Source of the DNA: JBBPZA01 sp038330095 | GTDB taxonomy: Bacteria; Actinomycetota; Thermoleophilia; Solirubrobacterales; Solirubrobacteraceae | Length of the DNA stretch: 7,480 nt | Assembly: GCA_038330095.1 (NCBI GenBank) | Contig: JBBQNQ010000111.1 | Location: forward strand, 1-7,480 | Reading direction: 5' to 3' | Shown here: one piece after another, positions 1-6,125 of the stretch | How the letters are laid out: each line of letters opens with the position of its first letter | How positions within the stretch are numbered: position 1 is the first letter of the stretch | Notes under the pieces: generated by a model | What the model was told of the DNA's origin: nothing | The model's input: only the letters and a program-made list of their open reading frames with translations | Database searches by the model: none | Made by a program: the position numbers and the translations under genes

Positions 1-187
1 GCATAAGTCGTCGCAGAATGGGGCGAGGGCGTTCTGGGAACGCGCACAGGCCGGGACAGCGGCCCCTCCCTCTCCCTCGTCGCCCCAGACCACGCACCGC
101 ACGCCCAACCTGGCGTCGAGCCGAGCGCCGCGCGACCGCCCCCGGGGCCCGCTGCGTCACGCCGCTTGCCGCCACTAGGGTGCGGGC
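1..187. other. Upstream region, no supported gene
   Basis: No gene is convincing here. One + strand frame is open from base 2 to a TAG at 176-178 and could be the proline/serine/arginine-rich tail of a gene starting before the window. The composition is equally what chance gives in GC-rich DNA, and no family is recognisable. A small perfect inverted repeat (GCGTTC at 29-34, GAACGC at 38-43, 3-nt loop) could be part of an upstream gene's 3' end, but it has no T-run. The last bases hold the putative promoter of the oxidoreductase gene. Confidence 0.4.
176..181 (+). promoter_or_regulatory. Putative -10 hexamer TAGGGT, leaderless oxidoreductase gene
   Basis: TAGGGT fits the TANNNT form of a sigma-70-type -10 box. 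It ends 6 nt before the GTG at 188, so transcription would start at or next to the start codon. Its TAG is also the in-frame stop that prevents any earlier start for the gene. I see no good -35 around 150-160. Support comes from the same geometry at 1065 and 6114. Confidence 0.5.
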
Positions 188-1027
188 GTGCGCTTCGGTC
201 TGCACGTGCCGATCTTCGAGCCCTACAGCGACGCCGAGACGCTAGTCGGGCTCGCGGTCGCGGCCGAGCGACACGGGTGGGACGGGGTGTTCGTCTGGGA
301 TCACCTCTGGTTCCCGCGCAGCCTCCCGACCGCCGACCCGTGGATCGCGCTGGCCGCCATCGCCCAAGCCACCGAGTCGATCGAGCTCGGCCCGCTGGTG
401 ACGCCGCTCCCTCGGCGGCGCCCGTGGAAGCTCGCCCGGGAGACGGTCACCCTCGACCGCCTGTCCCACGGGCGCCTGGTGCTTGGCGTAGGCCTGGGGG
501 TAGCGCGCGACTACGAGCTGTTCGGCGAGTCGGGCGACGCCCGCAGCCGCGGCGATGCCACCGACGAGGCGGTCGCGCTCCTGCGAGCGTTCTGGTCGCA
601 GGAGCCCGTCGAGCACCACGGCGAGCACTTCACCGTGCGCCGCGACGCCGACGAGGCAGTGGCCTTCAGGCCCGGCCCCCACGGCCGCGATGCGATCCCG
701 ATGTGGGGCGCGGCGCGCCTCGGCAGCCCTGAGCGCCCGTTTCGCCGCGCGGCGACGCTCGACGGGGTGGCGCCGGTTCCCGATCGCCACGACCCCGTGC
801 GCGCCGTGACGCCCGAGCGCCTGCGCTCGGTGGTGGAGCGCATCGCCCGCCACCGCAAGAGCCTCGAGGGCTTCGAGGTGGTCGCGATCGGCACCGCCGC
901 TCGGGACGACGGGCCCGGGGCCTACGCCGACGCGGGCGCTACCTGGTTCCTGGAAGACCTTCACCCGGATCTCTGCAGCCTCGAGCGAGCCGAGGAGATC
1001 GTGGCCGCCGGCCCGCCGTCCCGGTAA
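188..1027 (+). CDS. Luciferase-like (LLM class) flavin-dependent oxidoreductase
   Basis: Probable cytoplasmic flavin- or F420-dependent oxidoreductase of the bacterial luciferase-like TIM-barrel family; the substrate cannot be read from the sequence. The 279-aa length suits the shorter members. The N-terminus MRFGLHVPIF is the typical first barrel strand. It is followed by the WDHLW motif at residues 37-41, the family signature LSHGRLVLGVGLG at 92-104 preceded by a TLDR stretch, and a C-terminal GATWFLE motif near 250-256, common in F420/FMN members of this group. GTG at 188 is the only sensible start: an in-frame TAG lies at 176-178. There is no Shine-Dalgarno, matching the leaderless arrangement. 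The gene stands alone, with 49 nt to the next gene, which has its own promoter-like hexamer. Family assignment is secure; cofactor choice (FMN or F420) and reaction are not. Confidence 0.9.
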   Translation: MRFGLHVPIFEPYSDAETLVGLAVAAERHGWDGVFVWDHLWFPRSLPTADPWIALAAIAQATESIELGPLVTPLPRRRPWKLARETVTLDRLSHGRLVLGVGLGVARDYELFGESGDARSRGDATDEAVALLRAFWSQEPVEHHGEHFTVRRDADEAVAFRPGPHGRDAIPMWGAARLGSPERPFRRAATLDGVAPVPDRHDPVRAVTPERLRSVVERIARHRKSLEGFEVVAIGTAARDDGPGAYADAGATWFLEDLHPDLCSLERAEEIVAAGPPSR

Positions 1028-1064
1028 GGAACGCAAAGAGTCCCACTCGCTTCCCGGACGCGGT

Positions 1065-1070
1065 TAGCAT
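1065..1070 (+). promoter_or_regulatory. Putative -10 hexamer TAGCAT, leaderless beta-helix gene
   Basis: TAGCAT lies 6 nt before the GTG start at 1077, giving a predicted leaderless transcript. The TAG is in frame with the gene, so translation cannot begin further upstream. The ATG at 1069 lies inside this hexamer and would read only ATG-GCC-ACG-TGA, so it is not a competing start. No clear -35 is seen around 1040-1048. The hexamer is identical to the one before hpf at 3511. Confidence 0.55.
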
Positions 1071-1076
1071 GGCCAC

Positions 1077-3485
1077 GTGACCGTTCGCCTGCCGTTCCCG
1101 GCAGCGCTCGTGGGGGCCGCGCTCCTGCTCCTGGCGCCCCCCGCCGGGGCCGTCACCGTAGGGACCGAGGGACAGCTGCGGGCGGCCTTCGCGGATGCGG
1201 GCCAGAACAGCGTCTCGCTCTCGGGCAACATCTCGCTCTCCAACTGCGCAGCGGGGGCGGGTGACCTCGACCGCAGCAGCGCCACGGCGCTGACCCTCCA
1301 CGGCAACGAGTTCACGATCACGCAAACCTGTCCGCAGGAGCGGGTCGTGCAGCAGTCGGGCTCGGGCAAGCTGACGCTCGACGAGGTCACCATCACCGGC
1401 GGAGAGGCGCAGAACGGCGCTGGGGTGTATGTCGACAGCAACCGCACGGCCGAGATCACCGACTCCACGGTCGAGGGCAACGACGCGTTCACGGGCGGGG
1501 GAGGGATGGTGGTGGACACCGGAGCGGTGGTAACGGTCCGCCGGACGACCTTCGAGGGCAACACCGCGGTCGGGGCGTTCGGTGGCGCCATCTCTAACGT
1601 CGGCACGCTGCTCGTCCACGACTCGCTGGTGACCGGGAACGACTCCAACCGGGCCGGCGGGATCGACAACGGCTCGTCCAGCGCCGTCCTCAACCTCCGC
1701 AACACCACGCTCAGCGGCAACACCGCGCATTCGGATCAGGCGGGGACGGGCGGCATGCGAAACAACGGCTTCGCCTTCCTCAACAACGTGACGATCACCA
1801 AGAACGTCGGCGTCGGGAACGACCCAGCCTCCTTCCGCGGCGGCGGGCTGCTGACCCCGGCCGGGGCGACCAGCGTGGTGAAGAACAGCATCATCGCCGA
1901 GAACGACGGCGGCACCGGCCCGGACGACTGCGTCGGGCCGCTGACCTCCGACAGCCGGTACGTGCTGATCGGCGACACCACGGGGTGCGACCTGCCCGGG
2001 GCCACCGGCACCTTCGTCCTCAACGAGGACCCGCAGCTCGGCTCGCTGACCTCCAACGGCGGCCCTACCCGCTCCCACCTGCCCTCCTTCAACAGCCCGG
2101 CCGTGGACGCGGGCTTCCCGTTCCAGCCCGGGGGCCCCGCCGCCGATGCGTGCGAGGCCGCCGACCAGCGCGGCATCCCCCGCCTGCTTTGCGACATGGG
2201 CGCGGTCGAGCGCGAGGTCACCGTCCCCACCCAGATCAACGTGACGACCACGACCGACAAGCCCGACACGCTGCCCGGCAACGCGACCTGCGCGGTCAGC
2301 GGCGGCGGCTGCTCGCTGCGCGCCGCGGTGCAGGAGTCAAACCGGTTGCCGGGCACCCAGACGATCAACGTGCCTTCCGGCACCTACAACCTCGCCATCC
2401 CGCCCACCGGGGAGAGCGGGATCGATCCGGCGGCAGCGGGTGACCTCGACCTGCGCGACGACGTCGTGCTGGCGGGTTCGGGAGCCACCAGGCCCATCGT
2501 CGACGGCAACGACCTCAGCCGGATCTTCGACGTGGCGCCCGGGGTGGTCGCCGCGGCACTCACGATGACGATCCGCGACGGCACCGACTCGAGCGGGGGC
2601 GGCGTGCGCGTCCTCTCGGCGTCGCTGTGGCTCAACGACGTGATCGTGAACCTCAACACCTCGACCTCCGCCGGCGGGGGGATCTCGGTCGGCGGTCTCG
2701 GTTCAGGGCTCGTGGTCTCCAACTCGGACGTCCGCAGCAACCGCGCGCCGTTCTTCGGGGGCGACGGCGGCGGCATCGACGCGACCGGCGAAGTGACGAT
2801 CTCGGACTCGCGGATCCGGCTGAACGACGCCACGGGCGCCGGCGGCGGCCTGCGGACGAGCGGACACGCGACCGTGCGGCGGACCACGATCTCCGGCAAC
2901 GACGCCTCGGGCTCGGTGCTGGCCAACGGGGGCGGCCTCAGCGGATCGGGCTTCGTCCTGCTCAGGACGACGGTCTCCGGCAACTCCGCCGCCGCCCAGG
3001 GAGGCGGCGTGTTCGGAAGCGGAGCGATCCTGAACTCGACGATCTCGGGCAACACGACGGCCACCAACGGAGGCGGGCTGTCTACCAGCGGCACGCTCTC
3101 GCTCCTCCACGTCACGGTGGCCGGCAACACCGCCACGGTCGCCGGCAACGGCCTGCACCGCTTCGGCTCGGGCTCGTCGCTGAAGCTCCAGAGCACGATC
3201 CTCGCCAACGGGCCCGGAGCGGAGTGCGCCACGCTGCTTCCGACCTCGACCGGCTCGAATCTCTCCAGCGACGCGTCGTGCGGCCTCACCGCCGCCGGCG
3301 ACCTGCAGTCAAAGGCCGCCCTCCTCGGCCCCCTCGCGCTCAACGGGGGCACCACCCGGACGCGCGTCCCGTCGGCCACCAGCCCGGCGCTCAACGCCTC
3401 CACTCTGAGCCTCACGCGTGACCAGCGCGGCGTGACCCGGCCGCAGGGCTCGGGCTCGGACATCGGCGCGGTGGAGCGGGAGTAG
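1077..3485 (+). CDS. Secreted parallel beta-helix protein, duplicated choice-of-anchor Q-type module
   Basis: Predicted exported 802-aa protein of unknown function. Residues 1-25 form a Sec-type signal peptide: one Arg, a hydrophobic core (AALVGAALLLLA) and an A-G-A cleavage site before VTVG. The rest is Gly/Asn/Thr/Ser-rich with many SGN/EGN turns (for example TTLSGN, TTISGN, TTVSGN, STISGN), the pattern of a right-handed parallel beta-helix. Two modules are visible. Module 1 runs to residue 380 and ends DQRGIPRLLCDMGAVERE. Module 2 begins near residue 387, carries CSLRAAVQESN at 412-422, a CSLREA-domain-like motif, and ends DQRGVTRP...DIGAVERE at the C-terminus. These endings match choice-of-anchor Q-type domains, normally followed by a sorting signal, but none follows here: no LPXTG, no terminal transmembrane helix, no PEP-CTERM. 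Scattered cysteines could form disulfides outside the cell. Roles such as polysaccharide binding, lyase activity or adhesion are possible, but no catalytic residues can be assigned. Confidence 0.85.
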   Translation: MTVRLPFPAALVGAALLLLAPPAGAVTVGTEGQLRAAFADAGQNSVSLSGNISLSNCAAGAGDLDRSSATALTLHGNEFTITQTCPQERVVQQSGSGKLTLDEVTITGGEAQNGAGVYVDSNRTAEITDSTVEGNDAFTGGGGMVVDTGAVVTVRRTTFEGNTAVGAFGGAISNVGTLLVHDSLVTGNDSNRAGGIDNGSSSAVLNLRNTTLSGNTAHSDQAGTGGMRNNGFAFLNNVTITKNVGVGNDPASFRGGGLLTPAGATSVVKNSIIAENDGGTGPDDCVGPLTSDSRYVLIGDTTGCDLPGATGTFVLNEDPQLGSLTSNGGPTRSHLPSFNSPAVDAGFPFQPGGPAADACEAADQRGIPRLLCDMGAVEREVTVPTQINVTTTTDKPDTLPGNATCAVSGGGCSLRAAVQESNRLPGTQTINVPSGTYNLAIPPTGESGIDPAAAGDLDLRDDVVLAGSGATRPIVDGNDLSRIFDVAPGVVAAALTMTIRDGTDSSGGGVRVLSASLWLNDVIVNLNTSTSAGGGISVGGLGSGLVVSNSDVRSNRAPFFGGDGGGIDATGEVTISDSRIRLNDATGAGGGLRTSGHATVRRTTISGNDASGSVLANGGGLSGSGFVLLRTTVSGNSAAAQGGGVFGSGAILNSTISGNTTATNGGGLSTSGTLSLLHVTVAGNTATVAGNGLHRFGSGSSLKLQSTILANGPGAECATLLPTSTGSNLSSDASCGLTAAGDLQSKAALLGPLALNGGTTRTRVPSATSPALNASTLSLTRDQRGVTRPQGSGSDIGAVERE
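1884..2216 (+). repeat. Beta-helix module end, copy 1 (intact choice-of-anchor Q-like)
   Basis: Residues 270-380 of the beta-helix protein. In order they show NSIIAEN, a DDC...GC pair, DPQLGSLTSNGGPTRSHLP, SPAVDAG and DQRG...CDMGAVERE. This is the usual order of the choice-of-anchor Q-like C-terminal region, but here it lies in the middle of the protein. Its counterpart is at 3189-3482. Confidence 0.7.
3189..3482 (+). repeat. Beta-helix module end, copy 2 (diverged)
   Basis: Residues 705-802 repeat the order of copy 1: QSTILAN, an AEC...SCGL cysteine pair, LLGPLALNGGTTRTRVP, SPALNAS and DQRGVTRP...DIGAVERE. The usual SPAxDAG is changed to SPALNAS, so this terminal copy is the more diverged one. 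The protein ends immediately after this motif, with no anchor. Confidence 0.7.
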
Positions 3486-3487
3486 GA

Positions 3488-3516
3488 CTGACAAATCCGG
3501 GGTGCAGGCGTAGCAT
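3488..3516 (+). promoter_or_regulatory. Promoter of hpf: CTGACA-17 nt-TAGCAT
   Basis: CTGACA at 3488-3493 matches the TTGACA -35 consensus at five of six positions. It is separated by exactly 17 nt from a TANNNT-type -10, TAGCAT, at 3511-3516. It begins just after the stop codon of the beta-helix gene. Initiation about 7 nt downstream would give a leader of roughly 30 nt. It is the only promoter in the window with both boxes recognisable. Confidence 0.65.
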
Positions 3517-3537
3517 CAGGCGCTCGCACGACATCAC

Positions 3538-3546
3538 GGAGGAGGA
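3538..3546 (+). promoter_or_regulatory. Strong Shine-Dalgarno of hpf
   Basis: GGAGGAGGA lies 5 nt before the ATG at 3552 and is a near-ideal match to the anti-Shine-Dalgarno. It fixes the hpf start. It is also notable because the other start sites in the window have no recognisable ribosome binding site. Confidence 0.85.
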
Positions 3547-3551
3547 TCCCG

Positions 3552-3902
3552 ATGCAGATCGAGGTGAAGGGACGCAACCGACTCGTCACCGAGGATCTCC
3601 GCAGGCGGGTCGCGAAGCGCTTCGACAAGATCGGACGCCAGGTCTCCCCGCAGGCGCGTCTGGAGATCGAGCTGCGCGAGGAGCGAAACCCGGCGATCGC
3701 CGACTCCCAGATCGCCGAGGCCACGCTGCACCTCAAGGGCGTGACGCTGCGCGCGCGTGACGCGTCGCCCGACATCCAGCACTCGCTCAACGAGTGCTCC
3801 GAGGAGCTCGCGCGGCAGGTCAAGCGCCACCGCGACAAGCGCAGGGGCCGCCGGGAGGCACGCCCGCAACCCTTCGGCGAAGGCGCCTCACCGGCTCTCT
3901 GA
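3552..3902 (+). CDS. hpf: Ribosome hibernation promoting factor, short form (HPF/RaiA family)
   Basis: Small ribosome-binding protein of 116 aa. Family members bind the decoding region of the 30S subunit and hold idle ribosomes inactive during stress or stationary phase. The N-terminus MQIEVKGRNRLVTEDLRRRV is the classic first strand and helix of the S30AE fold. It is followed by LEIELREERNP, the EATLHLKGVTLRAR strand (56-69) and the helix DIQHSLNECSEELARQVKRHRDK (74-96), which corresponds to the conserved 'D...AID...L..Q..K.K' segment. The end is very basic (residues 91-104), then a short non-conserved tail. There is no C-terminal dimerisation domain, so this is the short type, whereas many actinobacterial members are the long type near 200 aa or more. 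The start is set by the strong Shine-Dalgarno. A promoter sits directly upstream, and pabBC follows and is probably co-transcribed. Placement near secA matches a widespread gene order. Confidence 0.88.
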   Translation: MQIEVKGRNRLVTEDLRRRVAKRFDKIGRQVSPQARLEIELREERNPAIADSQIAEATLHLKGVTLRARDASPDIQHSLNECSEELARQVKRHRDKRRGRREARPQPFGEGASPAL

Positions 3903-3920
3903 CCGGGCGCTCCCCGAACG

Positions 3921-3954
3921 CCGGCTCCGCCGGACCGGCCGCGAGCGCGGCCGG
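3921..3954 (+). terminator. Two GC-rich hairpins between hpf and pabBC
   Basis: Two adjacent perfect inverted repeats are present: CCGGC/GCCGG (3921-3925 and 3929-3933, 3-nt loop) and CCGGCCGC/GCGGCCGG (3935-3942 and 3947-3954, 4-nt loop). The second has an 8-bp all-GC stem. No T-run follows, so this is not a standard intrinsic terminator. It may attenuate read-through into pabBC, stabilise the hpf message or influence the pabBC start. GC-rich DNA makes such stems by chance fairly often. Confidence 0.4.
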
Positions 3955-3976
3955 CCCCAGCCTGCTTCCGGCCGAC

Positions 3977-6073
3977 TTGACGGACGGCGTCCGCGTGGTC
4001 CGGATGCCGCTGCGCGGGGTGCACACTCCCGAGCAGGCCCTGCTGGCGCTGCGGGGCGACCAGCGGCCCTTCGCGCTGACCGGCGCGTGGGCCGGCGGTG
4101 GCGCGATCGTGGGCTCGGAACCCATCGCCCTCGCCGGCCCGCGCGACGACCCCTTTGCCGTGCTCGACGACCAACCCGCCGTCCGCTCGGATGCGCAGGG
4201 CGCTCGCGGCACGGACGCTGTGGGGGGCGGCTGGTTCGGCTACCTCGGCTACGCACTCGGGGCACTCATCGAGCGCGTGCCGCCTGCACCGCCACGGCCG
4301 GTGCCGGTCGCCGCTCACGGGCTGGCCTTCTACGACCACCTCCTTCGCCGGGACGCCTCCGGGCAGTGGTGGTTCGAGGCGCTGTGGTCAGAGCGCGCCG
4401 AGCGCCGGTTGACCGCGCGCCTGGACCGTTTGCGCGAGCGGCTGGCGGCGCCGGCGCCCGAACCGCGCTCCTACCGGTGCTCGGCGTTTCGCCCGCGGCC
4501 GCAGCTGCGCGGGCACGCCGCTGCCGTTCGCGCCTGCGCCGAGGGCATCCGCGCGGGGGAGCTCTACCAGGCCAACCTCACCGTGCGGCTCGAGGCGAGC
4601 TTCCGCGGCGAGGCGCTCGACCTGTTCGTCTGCTGCGCGCACGCCCTCAAGCCTCCGTACGCCGCCTTCGTCGGCGGACCCGACAGCCAGGTCGCGAGCC
4701 TCTCGCCCGAGCTGTTCCTGGCCCGCCGCGGCCGCGAGGTGCACACGACGCCCATCAAGGGGACCGCCCCGCGTACCGGGGATGGGGCAAGCCTCGAGCG
4801 TCTGCTCGCCTCCGGCAAGGACCGCGCCGAGAACGTGATGATCGTCGACCTCATGCGCAACGACCTCGGGCGGGTGTGCGAGCCGGGGTCGGTGCACGTC
4901 GCCTCGCTTGCCCTTCCGGAGGCCCATCCCGGCGTCTGGCACCTCGTCTCCCGCGTGCGCGGCCGGCTGGCCCACGGCGTGTCCGACGGCGATCTGCTCC
5001 GGGCGGCCTTCCCACCGGGCTCGGTCACCGGCGCCCCCAAGGTCAAGGCGATGGAGGTCATCGCCCGGCTGGAGAGCACCGGGCGCGAGGTCTACACGGG
5101 CGCGATCGGCTTCGCGAGCCCCGTCGCCGGGATGGAGCTCAACGTCGCGATCCGCACCTTCGAGGTCGCAGGCGACGCCGTCTGGCTGGGAGCCGGCGGG
5201 GGGATCGTCGCCGACTCCGATCCCGAGGCCGAGTACCACGAGAGCATCGCCAAGGCCCGCCCGCTGCTCGCCGCAGCCGGCGCGTCGCTTGCGGCGCCGG
5301 CGGCGACCGCGTCCGACCCCGGCGTCCCCGACCCGCCGATCCGCCACCCCCGCCCCGACCCGGCCGTGGGGATCCTCGAGACCGTCGCCGTCCTCGACGG
5401 GCGCGCGCTGGAGCTCGGGCTCCATCTCGAGCGGCTGCGCCGAAGCGCCGCCGTCCTCTACGGGCAGGCGGCCGCCGAGGAGGTGGACGCCCTCGCGCGC
5501 CGCGCCCGCGACGCAGCGGCCCGCACGACGGGCGTCCGGCGCCTGCGGCTCGGCCTCGCCCCCGGACGCCCGCCCTGGCTCGAGACGCTGCCGGTCCCCG
5601 GCGAGGGCGTCTTCCCACGCCACTCGCTGACGCTGCAGCCGATCACCGTGCCCGGAGGCCTGGGTGCACACAAGTGGGCCGATCGCCGGCTGCTCCGCGA
5701 CGCTGCCGCGGGCGCCGGCGGGGCCGAGCCGCTGCTCGTCGACCTCGACGGTGCCGTGCTGGAGAGCGGCAGCGGCAACCTGTTCGTCGTCGACGGCGGC
5801 ACCGTGCTCACGCCGCCGCTCGACGGGCGCCAGCTGCCCGGGGTCACCCGCGCCATCGTGCTCGAGCTCTGCGATCGGGCGGGGATCGAGGCACGCGAGG
5901 GCTCGCTCGACCTCAGGGCGCTCGCGACCTGCGACGAGGTCCTCGTGACGAGCGCGATCCGCGGTCTGCAGCCCGCGCGGCTGCGCGCCGACCGCCCCCC
6001 GGAACCGCCGCCCGAGAGCGTCTGCGCGCGCCTTGCGGAACTGCTCGCCGCTCGCTGGCGGCTGGCCCTCTGA
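3977..6073 (+). CDS. pabBC: Fused aminodeoxychorismate synthase component I and aminodeoxychorismate lyase
   Basis: Predicted cytoplasmic bifunctional folate enzyme, 698 aa from the TTG chosen here. The PabB half (about 1-430) makes 4-amino-4-deoxychorismate from chorismate and ammonia. The PabC half (about 460-698), a PLP enzyme of the class IV aminotransferase fold, releases pyruvate to give 4-aminobenzoate. PabB marks: GWFGYLGY (85-92), YQANLT (197-202), SPELFL (243-248), PIKGT (259-263, Lys261), DLMRNDLGR (291-299), SVTGAPKVKAME (349-360) and GGGIVADSDPE (407-417). PIKGT, not the PIAGT of anthranilate synthase, indicates PabB. PabC marks: GILETVAVLDG after 465, likely PLP lysine Lys566 in AHKWADR, ESGSGN (596-601) and TPPLDGRQLPGVTR (612-625). 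A Pro/Ala-rich linker joins the halves. The start is uncertain: GTG 3995 or ATG 4004 are alternatives, and none has a Shine-Dalgarno. A frame extension back to GTG 3794 is only hpf overlap. The glutaminase partner PabA is not in the window. Confidence 0.9.
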   Translation: MTDGVRVVRMPLRGVHTPEQALLALRGDQRPFALTGAWAGGGAIVGSEPIALAGPRDDPFAVLDDQPAVRSDAQGARGTDAVGGGWFGYLGYALGALIERVPPAPPRPVPVAAHGLAFYDHLLRRDASGQWWFEALWSERAERRLTARLDRLRERLAAPAPEPRSYRCSAFRPRPQLRGHAAAVRACAEGIRAGELYQANLTVRLEASFRGEALDLFVCCAHALKPPYAAFVGGPDSQVASLSPELFLARRGREVHTTPIKGTAPRTGDGASLERLLASGKDRAENVMIVDLMRNDLGRVCEPGSVHVASLALPEAHPGVWHLVSRVRGRLAHGVSDGDLLRAAFPPGSVTGAPKVKAMEVIARLESTGREVYTGAIGFASPVAGMELNVAIRTFEVAGDAVWLGAGGGIVADSDPEAEYHESIAKARPLLAAAGASLAAPAATASDPGVPDPPIRHPRPDPAVGILETVAVLDGRALELGLHLERLRRSAAVLYGQAAAEEVDALARRARDAAARTTGVRRLRLGLAPGRPPWLETLPVPGEGVFPRHSLTLQPITVPGGLGAHKWADRRLLRDAAAGAGGAEPLLVDLDGAVLESGSGNLFVVDGGTVLTPPLDGRQLPGVTRAIVLELCDRAGIEAREGSLDLRALATCDEVLVTSAIRGLQPARLRADRPPEPPPESVCARLAELLAARWRLAL

Positions 6074-6091
6074 GGGCGCCAAACAGCCCTC
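6072..6091 (+). terminator. Weak hairpin at the end of pabBC
   Basis: GAGGGC (6072-6077) pairs with GCCCTC (6086-6091) around an 8-nt loop, starting inside the stop codon. No T-run follows, so any terminator role is tentative. An 8-bp palindrome, GGGGCCCC, lies just downstream at 6102-6109. Position between two transcription units, ahead of the secA promoter hexamer, is the main support. Confidence 0.3.
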
Positions 6092-6113
6092 CAAGCGCTC
6101 CGGGGCCCCTTGC

Positions 6114-6119
6114 TAGCCT
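6114..6119 (+). promoter_or_regulatory. Putative -10 hexamer TAGCCT, leaderless secA
   Basis: TAGCCT ends 6 nt before the ATG at 6126, the same geometry as at 176 and 1065. Its TAG is an in-frame stop for secA. There is no Shine-Dalgarno before the ATG and no clear -35 around 6090-6097. The prediction is that secA mRNA starts at or next to its start codon. Confidence 0.5.
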
Positions 6120-6125
6120 TGGCTC

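Noticed and set aside
18..245. 75-codon open frame at the left edge
   Set aside because: Arg/Pro-rich with no motif; it overlaps the well-supported oxidoreductase start in another frame.
1069..1080. ATG start or micro-ORF (ATG GCC ACG TGA) overlapping the beta-helix gene start
   Set aside because: The ATG lies inside the putative -10 hexamer, so it would not be transcribed from that promoter, and it encodes only three residues.
3794..3976. N-terminal extension of pabBC back to GTG 3794
   Set aside because: It would overlap hpf by 109 nt and add a Pro/Arg/Gly-rich stretch that is the off-frame reading of hpf. PabB-like sequence begins only near 3980-4000.
2384..4339. 651-codon open frame on the - strand, plus similar long - strand frames at 4388-6094 and 5913-7214
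   Set aside because: They mirror well-supported + strand genes, show no motif and have the low-complexity composition of antisense readings.
3977..5290. Anthranilate synthase component I (TrpE) instead of PabB
   Set aside because: The active-site motif reads PIKGT with the PabB-type lysine, not PIAGT, and the protein is fused to an aminodeoxychorismate lyase domain.
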